17,436 nt of DNA. Origin: an uncultured Methylococcaceae bacterium (GTDB lineage: Bacteria > Pseudomonadota > Gammaproteobacteria > Methylococcales > Methylomonadaceae). The notes under the pieces are model-generated. The model ran no database searches and was not told the DNA's origin. It worked only from the letters and a program-made list of their open reading frames with translations. Position 1 is the first letter of the stretch, and every line of letters begins with the position of its first letter. Location: positions 1-17,436 of the forward strand of contig CAIUYS010000583.1 in NCBI GenBank assembly GCA_903903365.1. Direction: 5' to 3'. The translations under genes were made by a program, and so were the position numbers. Shown one piece after another: positions 7,239 to 14,700 of this stretch.

Positions 7239-8354
7239 CTATCCAGTTTGTCCAATAACAAAAGCGCTAATCCGCTCCAAAAAACGCTCTTCGGTGAAGT
7301 CCATGGCACGTTGTTCGCAACGGTCACGCATCGATAAAGCAAGGTGCGCAGTCATATCAAGCACAGCAACAGCAATTTGTTCAATAGCCGGATTGGGCGG
7401 CAGCAGAATACCCGTCTGACCATCGATAACCGTCTCCAACATACCCCCTTCGGCAACCCCAATTAACGGTTTTCCTGCGGCCATTGACTCAATAGCCGAC
7501 ATGCCAAAATCCTCATCAAGCGGAATGTAGATACATGCTATGGCATTAGCAATCAAATCGATCAGTTGTTCATCACTAGACCAGCCAATAAAAATGATAT
7601 TTGAAGCTCCCCTCGCTAGATTACGAAGGGTTTCTAATTGCGAGCCTCCAGAAGCTACGATCAGTTTTTTTTCGGGCATTTTCATAAATGCCTTTACTAC
7701 ACGATCTACTCGCTTATTAGGCTCAAGACGTCCGAGTGAAAGGTAATAATCGCCTTGAGCCTGCCACCTGAAGACATTAACATCAACAGGTGGGTATACA
7801 ACATAAGCATCTACCCCTAACTGTTCAGCCAGACGTTTACGCATGTGATCTGAGTTTGTCAAAATTACATCCATTTCACCGACAGCTTCCTTGTATGCCT
7901 GACGATAAGCATCAATCGCAATGCTAACCAAGCTACGCACAGGAACAGGTAGATTTCCAACATACTCATTTTTTCTGTCGAAGGCAAAACGAGGCGGTGT
8001 ATGGCAGTAATAAATACGATGCCCCCGCTTTTGGCTTTTGACTGCTAAAGGCGCATAAACACCACTGTAGATAACAGCGTCAGCGTTCTCGATGCAGGGC
8101 ATACGCCTTCCAAAGGTTAGCAATGCCTTAGGTATCCTGGGTAGCCATTTGGGTAATTGACTCAACAACCTCAAGTCAACACCGGATAAATTAGCGCTAT
8201 CCGAAAAGCCAGGGTAAGTCCCTGAAACACCCAATGAAAAACTTGGAATGCCTCGGGCAATAGTAGAAACCAGCCGCTCTGCACCGCCATTAACCTGCAA
8301 ATAATCATGCAAAACCCACTGATTACGGTCAGCTTGCCTAATCGAATTATTCAT
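7239..8354 (-). CDS. GT4 family glycosyltransferase (WbaZ/WbdB-like)
   Basis: This 371-residue GT4 glycosyltransferase is predicted to transfer a sugar, plausibly mannose given its general resemblance to O-antigen mannosyltransferases, in surface-polysaccharide assembly. The N-terminal domain carries the acceptor loop VNGGAERL (21-28) and HTPPRFAFD (118-126), a stretch seen in mannosyltransferase-like GT4 enzymes. The C-terminal domain has SLGRLEPNKRVD (206-217) for nucleotide-sugar phosphate binding and EDFGMSAIE, with E281 and E289 as the ExxxxxxxE pair, then AAGKP. There is no signal peptide or membrane segment. The ATG overlaps the stop of the upstream capsule-type gene as ATGA, and the stop lies 7 nt from the next glycosyltransferase, so these three genes form one coupled block. 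The exact donor and linkage are unknown. Confidence 0.9.
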   Translation of the reverse strand: MNNSIRQADRNQWVLHDYLQVNGGAERLVSTIARGIPSFSLGVSGTYPGFSDSANLSGVDLRLLSQLPKWLPRIPKALLTFGRRMPCIENADAVIYSGVYAPLAVKSQKRGHRIYYCHTPPRFAFDRKNEYVGNLPVPVRSLVSIAIDAYRQAYKEAVGEMDVILTNSDHMRKRLAEQLGVDAYVVYPPVDVNVFRWQAQGDYYLSLGRLEPNKRVDRVVKAFMKMPEKKLIVASGGSQLETLRNLARGASNIIFIGWSSDEQLIDLIANAIACIYIPLDEDFGMSAIESMAAGKPLIGVAEGGMLETVIDGQTGILLPPNPAIEQIAVAVLDMTAHLALSMRDRCEQRAMDFTEERFLERISAFVIGQTG

Positions 8355-9982
8355 GGATTGAAAATAAATGGCGAACCGGCCAAAATACCGTCACAAATGG
8401 CATCCAAGCCTTGATCGTAACCCGGGCGTAACTCATCAATAGAAGTGACATTCACTGCGTAAGGTGCCAACCGTTTTAAAGGTTTAAGTGCCTTCAAAGG
8501 AATCATCCGCCGAAAGAAAAAATGATAAGCATATTTACGTGCCGCCATTACCTGTTCATCAGACAGCGCCGTCTTTAAAGGTAGTGTATCGAGTACTGCA
8601 ACATATTCCTCGGGACTCGAAACATCTATCGTGAACCCCTTTCCCCTGCTCCAAGCTTCGCCGGCAACTACCACTTGCAGACCTGTACAAGCCAATTCCA
8701 GCGCTGTCTTTGTGCCATAAACCAAGGCAGAATCACATAATGTCATTAATGAATAAGTAGATATCTTTTCTTCTGGCCCAATCACCTTGATATGAGAGGG
8801 CAAGGTACCAAAGCGATTAAGTATTTCGTCTACGGCTCTCTGACAAGAAGGCACACTGCCAAGCACCTCTGCCGGGTGAATGCGTATCACCAACTGTAAA
8901 TCCGGGCGACTTACAAAATAGTCAATACTGGCAAAGAGCCAATCGAGCATAGATGGAAAGGCTGATTGTCGGAAATGTAGTTGAGCATCCCAAATTACGT
9001 TGGTCAACAACCCAATCACCGGTCTTGATGAATCGAGCGCCAATCGCGCCATGATGGCCTTGCTGTCCTGCTCTGCATCACCCTGAAAATTGATCCAATC
9101 GTTACCACCTGTCCAACGGCTATGCAGATAGTCCATCACTACCGATTCCTCCCGTGCGGACCAAGGCAGGCCCGACCACTGCGCGGGTTCCTCAGCTATC
9201 ATTGTATGGTGATAGCTATCGTCATGACTAAAGATTGCCGTGCCTTTACGATAAGCTGGCCCCCAGTTAACCACCCGAACCCCGACAGCACGCAGTAGGC
9301 TACCTACCACGCCCTGTGGCACATAAATACCATGATGAAAAACAGCCACATCCGGCTTCTGCTCTTCCAGCAATCGGTTCATCACAAGGGCGCTCATACG
9401 AGCAGCTTTCTGGTAGCGTGCCAATATGGCTGCCCCCTCTTTTCCAATCGGCAACGTACCTCGACCAAAATAGCGCAATACCCCGGCATGGGCGTGCTCT
9501 ATTAAATCGGCATTCAAATCCGAGCCCAATGCGCTGTCCTTATCAATAAACTGACTATACCGAAGAATTGGCAAGCCCAAGGGAGCGAGCATGTTATAAG
9601 CAGGATCAAAGCACGAACGACACAACGTTGACTGAGGGCCCTTACGTATAAAATCACCGGTAGATAGCCACTGGTGATCGCATTCCTGACACGCAGGCAA
9701 CACCCCATCGCACAAAATAAAACGAACCTCAGCACCCCGCAAGGTTAAGGCTACACCCAGCAAACTTTCCAATGCACTGCAGGGCCAATTGGAGCCCGTA
9801 CTAGTCGCAATAAGAATCCTCTGTCCACCCAGCGCCTTTTGACAAGCAGCAATCCATTCCGGGTTATTTTCGAGCCATGACCAATTCGGCCTTACTCCTG
9901 AGTAGGGGCGATAGCGACGAAGGAGCCTTTGGGCGATGCAGGAATTTCGACTCAAATGCTTGAGTGAATCAGAAAGATTCAT
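8351..9982 (-). CDS. Capsule-polysaccharide-type protein (KpsC/KpsS-like) with zinc ribbon
   Basis: This protein of about 543 residues resembles the capsule polysaccharide biosynthesis/KpsS-like superfamily, which uses a GT-B-like fold. Supporting segments (numbered from the TTG at 9988) are FHHGIYVPQGVVGS (217-230), the RIHPAE motif (369-374) and YGTKTALELACTG (424-436), the last typical of donor binding in CDP-glycerol/Kdo-type transferases of this fold. An insert carries a probable zinc ribbon, C100-x2-C103 and C123-x2-C126, with a further C93. The role would be sugar or alditol-phosphate transfer, or a related step, in surface-glycan synthesis. I prefer the ATG at 9982; a TTG at 9988 with AGGA 4 nt upstream is a realistic alternative that adds two residues. 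It overlaps the next glycosyltransferase by 4 bp. It could equally be an uncharacterised enzyme of the same fold. Confidence 0.72.
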   Translation of the reverse strand: MNLSDSLKHLSRNSCIAQRLLRRYRPYSGVRPNWSWLENNPEWIAACQKALGGQRILIATSTGSNWPCSALESLLGVALTLRGAEVRFILCDGVLPACQECDHQWLSTGDFIRKGPQSTLCRSCFDPAYNMLAPLGLPILRYSQFIDKDSALGSDLNADLIEHAHAGVLRYFGRGTLPIGKEGAAILARYQKAARMSALVMNRLLEEQKPDVAVFHHGIYVPQGVVGSLLRAVGVRVVNWGPAYRKGTAIFSHDDSYHHTMIAEEPAQWSGLPWSAREESVVMDYLHSRWTGGNDWINFQGDAEQDSKAIMARLALDSSRPVIGLLTNVIWDAQLHFRQSAFPSMLDWLFASIDYFVSRPDLQLVIRIHPAEVLGSVPSCQRAVDEILNRFGTLPSHIKVIGPEEKISTYSLMTLCDSALVYGTKTALELACTGLQVVVAGEAWSRGKGFTIDVSSPEEYVAVLDTLPLKTALSDEQVMAARKYAYHFFFRRMIPLKALKPLKRLAPYAVNVTSIDELRPGYDQGLDAICDGILAGSPFIFNP

Positions 9983-10071
9983 AGACAACCAATCCTGCTT
10001 AGGTCAATTTATTAACGAGAAAAAAGAAAGATTGAATATTTCCAATACTGACTTCAATGAGATTTTTTTCA

Positions 10072-10083
10072 TATCTTAAGATA
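10072..10083. repeat. Perfect 12-bp palindrome flanked by T and A runs
   Basis: TATCTTAAGATA is a perfect palindrome, with TTTTTT on its left and AAAAAA on its right in the plus strand. It lies between the HicA-like gene and the capsule-type gene. It could be an operator for the downstream block or chance AT-rich sequence. Confidence 0.25.
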
Positions 10084-10100
10084 AAAAATTTAACACAACC

Positions 10101-10135
10101 ATTAGCTTGCACTGCTATACTCCGGCAAGCCTAAT
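10101..10135 (-). terminator. Hairpin at the end of the HicA-like gene, possible terminator
   Basis: ATTAGCTTGC (10101-10110) pairs with GCAAGCCTAAT (10125-10135) with one bulged base and a 14-nt loop. On the minus strand the stem is followed within 8 nt by TTAAATTTTTT, a T-rich tract. The hairpin lies inside the last codons of the HicA-like gene. Confidence 0.4.
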
Positions 10136-10344
10136 GCAATAGCTTGATAAGGCTTTGCTTTAGCCCAATCTTTTTGTAAATTAATTTCTTCCTCAGCACC
10201 TACTTTTCTAAAAACATGGTGACTACCTTTTGTGCGGAAATCAAAATCTAAGTTTTTCAATATATTGCATAAATCATCAAAAGAAATATTAGCATAAGAA
10301 GAAACGCTCAAAATTTTTAAAAGCAATTTATAAATATTTCTCAT
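10102..10344 (-). CDS. Orphan HicA-like mRNA interferase toxin, C-terminus altered
   Basis: This 80-residue protein belongs to the HicA (YcfA-type) toxin family, small double-stranded-RNA-binding-fold ribonucleases that cleave mRNA. The diagnostic part is ANISFDDLCNILKNLDFDF (18-36), GSHHVFRK (40-47) with the catalytic-type His42/His43, and the INLQ...KAKPYQ segment (54-67). Members of this subgroup normally continue after PYQ with a basic VKQVR...-type helix; here it reads AIALGLPEYSSAS and stops. No hicB antitoxin frame is visible on either side. The start is supported by AAGG 5 nt upstream. It sits between wecE (86 nt away) and the capsule-type gene (119 nt away), unrelated in function. 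It is either a decayed relic or a variant; toxin activity is doubtful without the helix. Confidence 0.75.
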   Translation of the reverse strand: MRNIYKLLLKILSVSSYANISFDDLCNILKNLDFDFRTKGSHHVFRKVGAEEEINLQKDWAKAKPYQAIALGLPEYSSAS

Positions 10345-10429
10345 ATTAGCCTTTTTGTAAACTCAAACTAACCATAGTCGATACCCGGAAATTATCAATG
10401 TGGTTGTCGCCTCGACGGACGGTTAAATC

Positions 10430-11560
10430 TCACTCTGGTTTACGTTCTGAATAATTGATCACCCGATCAATATGAAGATCCAATCCTATCCATAGAGGTA
10501 AACGGACTAGCCGTTCTGAAAATTGACTGGTAATAGATAAATCTCCATTAGCCCGTCCAAACTTCATACCTACTGGAGCAGAATGTAACGGGACATAATG
10601 AAAGACACTGTTTATGCCTTTCACTTTTAGATCATTAATAAATGCTGTGCGCTTATCCAAATTGCTGAGCAAAAGATAATACATGTGGGCATTGTGCGAG
10701 CAGGTAACTGGAATCACTGGTCTGCGTACCAGTCCAGATATTTCCATATCTTCAAACGCTTCATGATAGCGCTCCCAAATTGCTAGTCGTCGTTGTGTAA
10801 TTGATTCGGCCTCTTCCATCTGCGCCCACAAGAAAGCTGCTATGACTTCACCCGGCAGATACGAAGAGCCAATATCAACCCAAGTATACTTATCGACTTG
10901 ACCGCGAAAAAATTGACCACGGTTAGTACCCTTCTCGCGGATCATCTCGGCACGTTCGACAAAGCGGTCATCATTGACTAACAAAGCGCCACCTTCACCA
11001 GAAATAATATTTTTGGTCTCGTGAAAAGAGTAAGCCCCCAGGTGACCTATGGAGCCGAGTGGTTTGCCTTTATAAGTAGACATGATTCCTTGTGCTGCAT
11101 CTTCGATCACCAACAGGTTATGACGCTGCGCAATGTCCATAATGGTGTCCATTTCACAAGCGACTCCGGCATAATGCACAGGCACAATCGCTTTGGTGCG
11201 AGAAGTGATGGCAGCTTCAATCAGTGTCTCATTAATATTTAAGGTATCGGGGCGAATATCTACAAACACCGGTACTCCGCCGCGCAACACAAAAGCATTG
11301 GCAGTTGAGACAAACGTATAAGACGGCATAATCACTTCATCGCCTGGCTGAATATCAGCAAGAATTGCCGTCATCTCAAGTGCAGCTGTGCAAGAATGGG
11401 TGAGCAATGCTTTTTTAGCACCCGTTTTCGCTTCCAGCCATTCGTGACATTTTTTTGTAAATGGCCCATCGCCAGCCAACATGTGGTTAAAATGCGCTTC
11501 GGCAATATAAAAAAGCTCCTTGCCAGTCATGTAGGGTTTATTAAAAGGGATTTCATTCAT
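10430..11560 (-). CDS. wecE: WecE/RffA-type dTDP-4-oxo-6-deoxy-sugar aminotransferase
   Basis: This 376-residue PLP enzyme of the DegT/DnrJ/EryC1/StrS family matches E. coli WecE (RffA) closely in length and sequence pattern. WecE converts dTDP-4-oxo-6-deoxyglucose to dTDP-4-amino-4,6-dideoxygalactose with glutamate as amino donor. Seen directly: THSCTAALEM (54-63), the cofactor-binding EDAAQG (153-158), the PLP lysine K183 in SFHETKNI, and the RffA-type block IREKGTNRGQFFRGQVDKYTW. The substrate is inferred from this family resemblance; a closely related 4-amino sugar is possible. The start ATG overlaps the stop of the methyltransferase gene by 4 bp, so the two are probably coupled. The last residues (NYSERKPE) diverge from the E. 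coli form but the length is normal. The rmlA/rmlB genes that would supply the substrate are not in the window. Confidence 0.9.
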   Translation of the reverse strand: MNEIPFNKPYMTGKELFYIAEAHFNHMLAGDGPFTKKCHEWLEAKTGAKKALLTHSCTAALEMTAILADIQPGDEVIMPSYTFVSTANAFVLRGGVPVFVDIRPDTLNINETLIEAAITSRTKAIVPVHYAGVACEMDTIMDIAQRHNLLVIEDAAQGIMSTYKGKPLGSIGHLGAYSFHETKNIISGEGGALLVNDDRFVERAEMIREKGTNRGQFFRGQVDKYTWVDIGSSYLPGEVIAAFLWAQMEEAESITQRRLAIWERYHEAFEDMEISGLVRRPVIPVTCSHNAHMYYLLLSNLDKRTAFINDLKVKGINSVFHYVPLHSAPVGMKFGRANGDLSITSQFSERLVRLPLWIGLDLHIDRVINYSERKPE

Positions 11561-12429
11561 AACTTTCTTGCCACTAATACCCTGGAACCGCCAAGGGGGA
11601 AATTTAAACCATTGCGAATCATATATAACTCTGTCCCTAAGATCGCTTCAAATAGCCAATTTAACAAAGGATGAATTTTTAGTTCTGCTATGCCATCAAA
11701 ATTCTCATCAATCACTTTCTTCTGAAGAAATCTGGAAATCATCATGACTGGGAGAAGCGTAGTTACAAACGAGGTACTTCTTACAATCTGAAATCCGGTT
11801 GACTCAATTTTTTGGTGGAGATCTAAAGCCGTATAACGACGAACGTGACAAGCATGTTCATCAACGGGGCTCCACAACCAAGTATGTTGGGGCACGGTGA
11901 GTAGCATAAAGCCTTGAGGTTTTAGTGCTTCATGCATTTGCGCCAAAACCAATTCGTCCTCTTCAATGTGTTCCAAAACGTCGAACGCACCAATCACATC
12001 AAATTCATCTACAAACGGAATATTCCGGGCATCCATTTGCATCAAGTTAACCAAAGGCAACCTTTCCGCTGCAAAACCAAGACCTGCTGTAAATATCTCA
12101 CTTCCGTGTAGTGTTGCGCGTGGAAACTGTTTTGATATAGCTGATAAGACATAACCAGTACCGCAGCCAATTTCAAGAAACGAACTGAAATTTTCACAAT
12201 GTGCTTTCAGCGCCCAAAGAATTAACTGATTGCGAGAACGAAACCAGAAATTAGCATCTTCTAAGCGAGCTAAATCTGAAAAATAGCTTGCTTTAAAGCC
12301 ACCTCCATCATGTGCCAGCTTAGGGGCAAAAGCGCAAAAACCGTCAATTTTTTCTGGCAAAAAACCACATTTTGGGCAGACTACTTCCAGGTTAAAATTG
12401 GTAGCACTACAGCTCGGGCAAATTATCAT
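11557..12429 (-). CDS. Zinc-finger class I SAM-dependent methyltransferase
   Basis: This 290-residue cytoplasmic methyltransferase has a small N-terminal zinc ribbon (C4-x2-C7 and C18-x2-C21) followed by a class I Rossmann methyltransferase domain. SAM-binding motif I is LEIGCGTG (85-92), the acidic residue of the second strand is near E111, and DVLEHI (150-155) is the usual motif around the active site. The C-terminal part (about 210-290) is hydrophobic and may touch the membrane. In surface-glycan clusters such proteins methylate sugars or lipid-linked intermediates, but the substrate cannot be read from the sequence. The stop overlaps wecE, which suggests that the two act on the same amino sugar or glycan; this is inference. 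No clear ribosome-binding site precedes the ATG; coupling to the small upstream frame is possible. Confidence 0.82.
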   Translation of the reverse strand: MIICPSCSATNFNLEVVCPKCGFLPEKIDGFCAFAPKLAHDGGGFKASYFSDLARLEDANFWFRSRNQLILWALKAHCENFSSFLEIGCGTGYVLSAISKQFPRATLHGSEIFTAGLGFAAERLPLVNLMQMDARNIPFVDEFDVIGAFDVLEHIEEDELVLAQMHEALKPQGFMLLTVPQHTWLWSPVDEHACHVRRYTALDLHQKIESTGFQIVRSTSFVTTLLPVMMISRFLQKKVIDENFDGIAELKIHPLLNWLFEAILGTELYMIRNGLNFPLGGSRVLVARKL

Positions 12430-12536
12430 GATTGTGATAAGGGGGCAATTTTAGAATGAGGAAACACAAAATATTTGGACAATAAAAACAAGACGCCACT
12501 CAACCAGGTTTCCATTAGAGCTAAATTATCAAGCAT
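12426..12536 (-). CDS. Possible 36-residue membrane peptide bridging two genes
   Basis: A short frame starts at an ATG 5 nt after the stop of the SMR-like gene and ends in a TGA that overlaps the methyltransferase ATG as ATGA. It encodes about 36 residues with a hydrophobic core (WLSGVLFLLSKYFVFP). The exact bridging of both neighbours suggests a translated coupling peptide or the remnant of a membrane gene. There is no good ribosome-binding site and the length is at the limit of chance, so I hold this loosely. Confidence 0.25.
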   Translation of the reverse strand: MLDNLALMETWLSGVLFLLSKYFVFPHSKIAPLSQS

Positions 12537-12541
12537 AGACA

Positions 12542-12910
12542 CTAGCTTTTTACTCCAAGAATAATACCCGTCAGTATTAGCGCGACTGACGCAAGTCGTA
12601 TGAGCGTGATGGCTTCAGATAAAAAGTACCAACCGCCAACGATTACTAACACAAAAGTAATACCGATATATACAGGGAACGCCGTTACTAAAGGCAGTTT
12701 GGTAATCACATACATCCATACCAGTGATGAAAGAAATGCGGTAAGGTAGGCAGATAGGATGAATGGGTCAGAGAGATATTTAAGCATGCGTGGTAATAAG
12801 GGTATCGCTTGCATATCTACTACATCAATGTTTAGCATTCGCCATTTCAGCATAATTTGGCTATAGGCAACTAATAAGGCGACTGGAATAGTGAGTAATA
12901 GTATCTTCAT
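12542..12910 (-). CDS. Small four-helix SMR/EamA-like membrane transporter
   Basis: This 122-residue integral inner-membrane protein has four predicted transmembrane helices (about 2-20, 49-69, 75-95 and 100-119). The last two, with FPVYIGITFVLV and FLSEAITLIRLASVALILTGIIL, resemble the second half of small multidrug resistance and EamA/ArnE-ArnF-type carriers. In polysaccharide clusters such half-size carriers usually act as dimers that flip lipid-linked sugars (as ArnE/ArnF do for undecaprenyl-phosphate-aminoarabinose). That role is inferred here from context; drug export is less likely. It is a complete-looking single-domain protein, so it would need to dimerise. It is separated from the phosphoesterase by 145 nt, enough for its own promoter, although I see no strong one; a short palindrome CTGAC-TAAA-GTCAG lies at 12944-12957. 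Confidence 0.75.
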   Translation of the reverse strand: MKILLLTIPVALLVAYSQIMLKWRMLNIDVVDMQAIPLLPRMLKYLSDPFILSAYLTAFLSSLVWMYVITKLPLVTAFPVYIGITFVLVIVGGWYFLSEAITLIRLASVALILTGIILGVKS

Positions 12911-13055
12911 TATGATTTGTTCTTTTTGTGTATTAATAATCGCCTGACTAAAGTCAGCCTGTCCATTGCCATTTTAAAACATATAACGCCGATCTTTGTG
13001 GTCGAAAATAAACAAATAGCCGATTATCTTTAAACACTAGTTTGAGGCGAAAACA

Positions 13056-13745
13056 TTAATGCTGCTTTTCCAGCTTGTCTATTTTTCCGCCAATTCTTGT
13101 GCCAGTAGCAAGATTTTCATAAAAGTATGCTTCAAATCCAGCGTTTTTCATGTCTTTTTGTAGTGGTTTGAAGTCATACTCAACGCGATGCAGTGAAAAT
13201 TCTGTATGATTCAGAATAGCAAAAGACGCTCTGGCATCACCATCACGGGGTTGACCTACAGAACCTGGATTACAATACGTTTTGCCACCACCAGACCAGA
13301 TGCAGGGTATATGTGTATGGCCAGAAGCGAAAAAATGCCCCTGAATATCAGCGAAATATTCAGTCGAAGGCATAACATATTCATCAAGCGGATCATTCCA
13401 GCCGCCATGTACGATATTAAGACCATCAATTTTTGCTTTTGGTTTTAGAGTGGTGAGCCAATCAAGATTGATTTTGCTAATGACTTTCCGCTGGTAATCT
13501 AGGCAGCGATTCGCACTATTAGATCGCTGGCAGTGTTCACCAGTTGCAAGATACCAGTCATGATTGCCCATAAGAGAAAAAACATTTCTGGCTTGGAGGG
13601 TTTCGCAACACTCATTTATTTGACAGTAATACCCCCCAACATCACCAAGACAGATTATTTTCTCAACGCCTATGCGATCTAACTCATCAAGAACAGCAAT
13701 AAGCGCGGCATGATTGCCGTGAATATCAGAAATGATCGCGAGCAT
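13056..13745 (-). CDS. Calcineurin-like metallophosphoesterase
   Basis: This protein of about 229 residues, beginning MLAIISDIHGN, has the full metal-ligand set of the calcineurin-like phosphoesterase superfamily (YfcE/MJ0936-like): D7-x-H9, G34-D35, GNHD (60-63), H113 in VHGG, and GHTH (142-145). It also has the conserved NPGSVGQPRDGD segment (159-170). It should hydrolyse a phosphomonoester or phosphodiester in the cytoplasm using two metals. The open frame extends to 13784, but family members begin at this beta strand, so I chose the internal ATG at 13745. It overlaps the ATP-grasp gene by about 20 bp, so the two are probably co-translated and act in one pathway, perhaps removing a phosphate from a sugar or ligase intermediate (inference). 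Residues 45-85 include several cysteines of unknown role. Confidence 0.85.
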   Translation of the reverse strand: MLAIISDIHGNHAALIAVLDELDRIGVEKIICLGDVGGYYCQINECCETLQARNVFSLMGNHDWYLATGEHCQRSNSANRCLDYQRKVISKINLDWLTTLKPKAKIDGLNIVHGGWNDPLDEYVMPSTEYFADIQGHFFASGHTHIPCIWSGGGKTYCNPGSVGQPRDGDARASFAILNHTEFSLHRVEYDFKPLQKDMKNAGFEAYFYENLATGTRIGGKIDKLEKQH

Positions 13746-14700
13746 AAATAACGCAATCCTCAATATAGCGTGCTGCAAATCCATTCTTGATTTCAGGTTG
13801 CGTTATTTTTTTACCTTCAAGATAAAAATTAAGGCACATCTCTGCTTCATTGTAACCAAATGCTGTTCGCAATGATGTCGAACTGGATATACGCGGATTG
13901 ATTTCAAGCATTTTCCAGTCTTCGCTATCTTTGCGAAACTGTAGGTTGGTCGGTCCAATGGGTTTAAAGTGGGCGCAAAGCGAGGCAACAACTTCATCCA
14001 AATCATTATGTTGTCGAACCCATGCTTTTGCTGTCGAACCATCGGCAGCTAAACGCCGCTGGAGAGTGATGGAAGAACATATATGTCCTAGACCATCGCC
14101 AAAAATCGCAACAGTATATTCCTCATCATCACTACCAATTATGGGTTGAGCCATGAGATCGTGTCCCAACTTTTCCGCTGATAAAATAAAATCGGTCTCG
14201 TTATGAACTCGTACTAAGCCTTTAGAAGCGTAGCTGCATCTTGGTTTTAATATAAAAGGCAATCCCAACATTTGGGAAAGGCCGTCAAAGTCACCCTCCA
14301 GATACGAAATTATCCTAGCTTTGCTATTAATGCTTGCCAGTTCTTGGTGCATCAACCATTTGTCACGAGTAAGACTAATAAGACGTTGATTATTAAGTAC
14401 AACACTGACAGAAAGCCCACTGAAAACATTTCGATGATCGGAGAAATAATGCACGTCCTGTTCTATACCAGGAATCACCAAATCAACCTGATTTTCGACA
14501 ATAGTCTTTTCAAGCCAAGCCAGATAATTATCGCTAGAAGTAAGCGGGGCTACAACGAAGTTATCCGCCCACGCTTGTCCAACGGCATCTGGATAAATAT
14601 CAGCTCCGATCAAACGAATGTTTTTATCAGCTTTGCGGAGTGCTCGAAGTACGCCGTAGCCAATAATCGCGCCCACGCCTGTTACTAATACGGTTGTCAT
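13726..14700 (-). CDS. ATP-grasp ligase (carbamoyl-phosphate-synthase-like)
   Basis: This 324-residue cytoplasmic enzyme has the ATP-grasp fold. An N-terminal nucleotide-binding-like domain starts with VLVTGVGAIIGYGV (4-17). The central ATP-grasp part has FILKPRCSYASKGL (149-162) with K152, and the metal-binding end has TNLQF (251-255) and MLEINPR (264-270) with E266 and N268. ATP-grasp enzymes activate a carboxylate as acyl phosphate and join it to an amine or thiol. Homologues of this subfamily occur in glycan clusters and may attach an amino acid or other acyl group to an amino sugar, which would fit the nearby aminotransferase; this is inference. It overlaps the SDR gene upstream by 4 bp (ATGA) and the phosphoesterase downstream by about 20 bp. 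The specific substrate is unknown. Confidence 0.83.
   Translation of the reverse strand: MTTVLVTGVGAIIGYGVLRALRKADKNIRLIGADIYPDAVGQAWADNFVVAPLTSSDNYLAWLEKTIVENQVDLVIPGIEQDVHYFSDHRNVFSGLSVSVVLNNQRLISLTRDKWLMHQELASINSKARIISYLEGDFDGLSQMLGLPFILKPRCSYASKGLVRVHNETDFILSAEKLGHDLMAQPIIGSDDEEYTVAIFGDGLGHICSSITLQRRLAADGSTAKAWVRQHNDLDEVVASLCAHFKPIGPTNLQFRKDSEDWKMLEINPRISSSTSLRTAFGYNEAEMCLNFYLEGKKITQPEIKNGFAARYIEDCVIYARDHF

Noticed and set aside
7232..7342. Extended N-terminus of the 6107-7231 glycosyltransferase up to 7342
   Set aside because: The extra 37 residues overlap the upstream glycosyltransferase gene and do not fit the family, whose first strand begins at MRILHF; a ribosome-binding site supports 7231.
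9989..10101. Remnant of a hicB antitoxin after the HicA-like gene
   Set aside because: I found no HicB-like pattern in any minus-strand frame of this AT-rich spacer; the stretch is too short for an intact gene.
13746..13784. Upstream ATG at 13784 for the phosphoesterase
   Set aside because: It would add 13 residues before the conserved first strand MLAIISDIHGN and increase overlap with the ATP-grasp gene; the internal ATG fits the family better.
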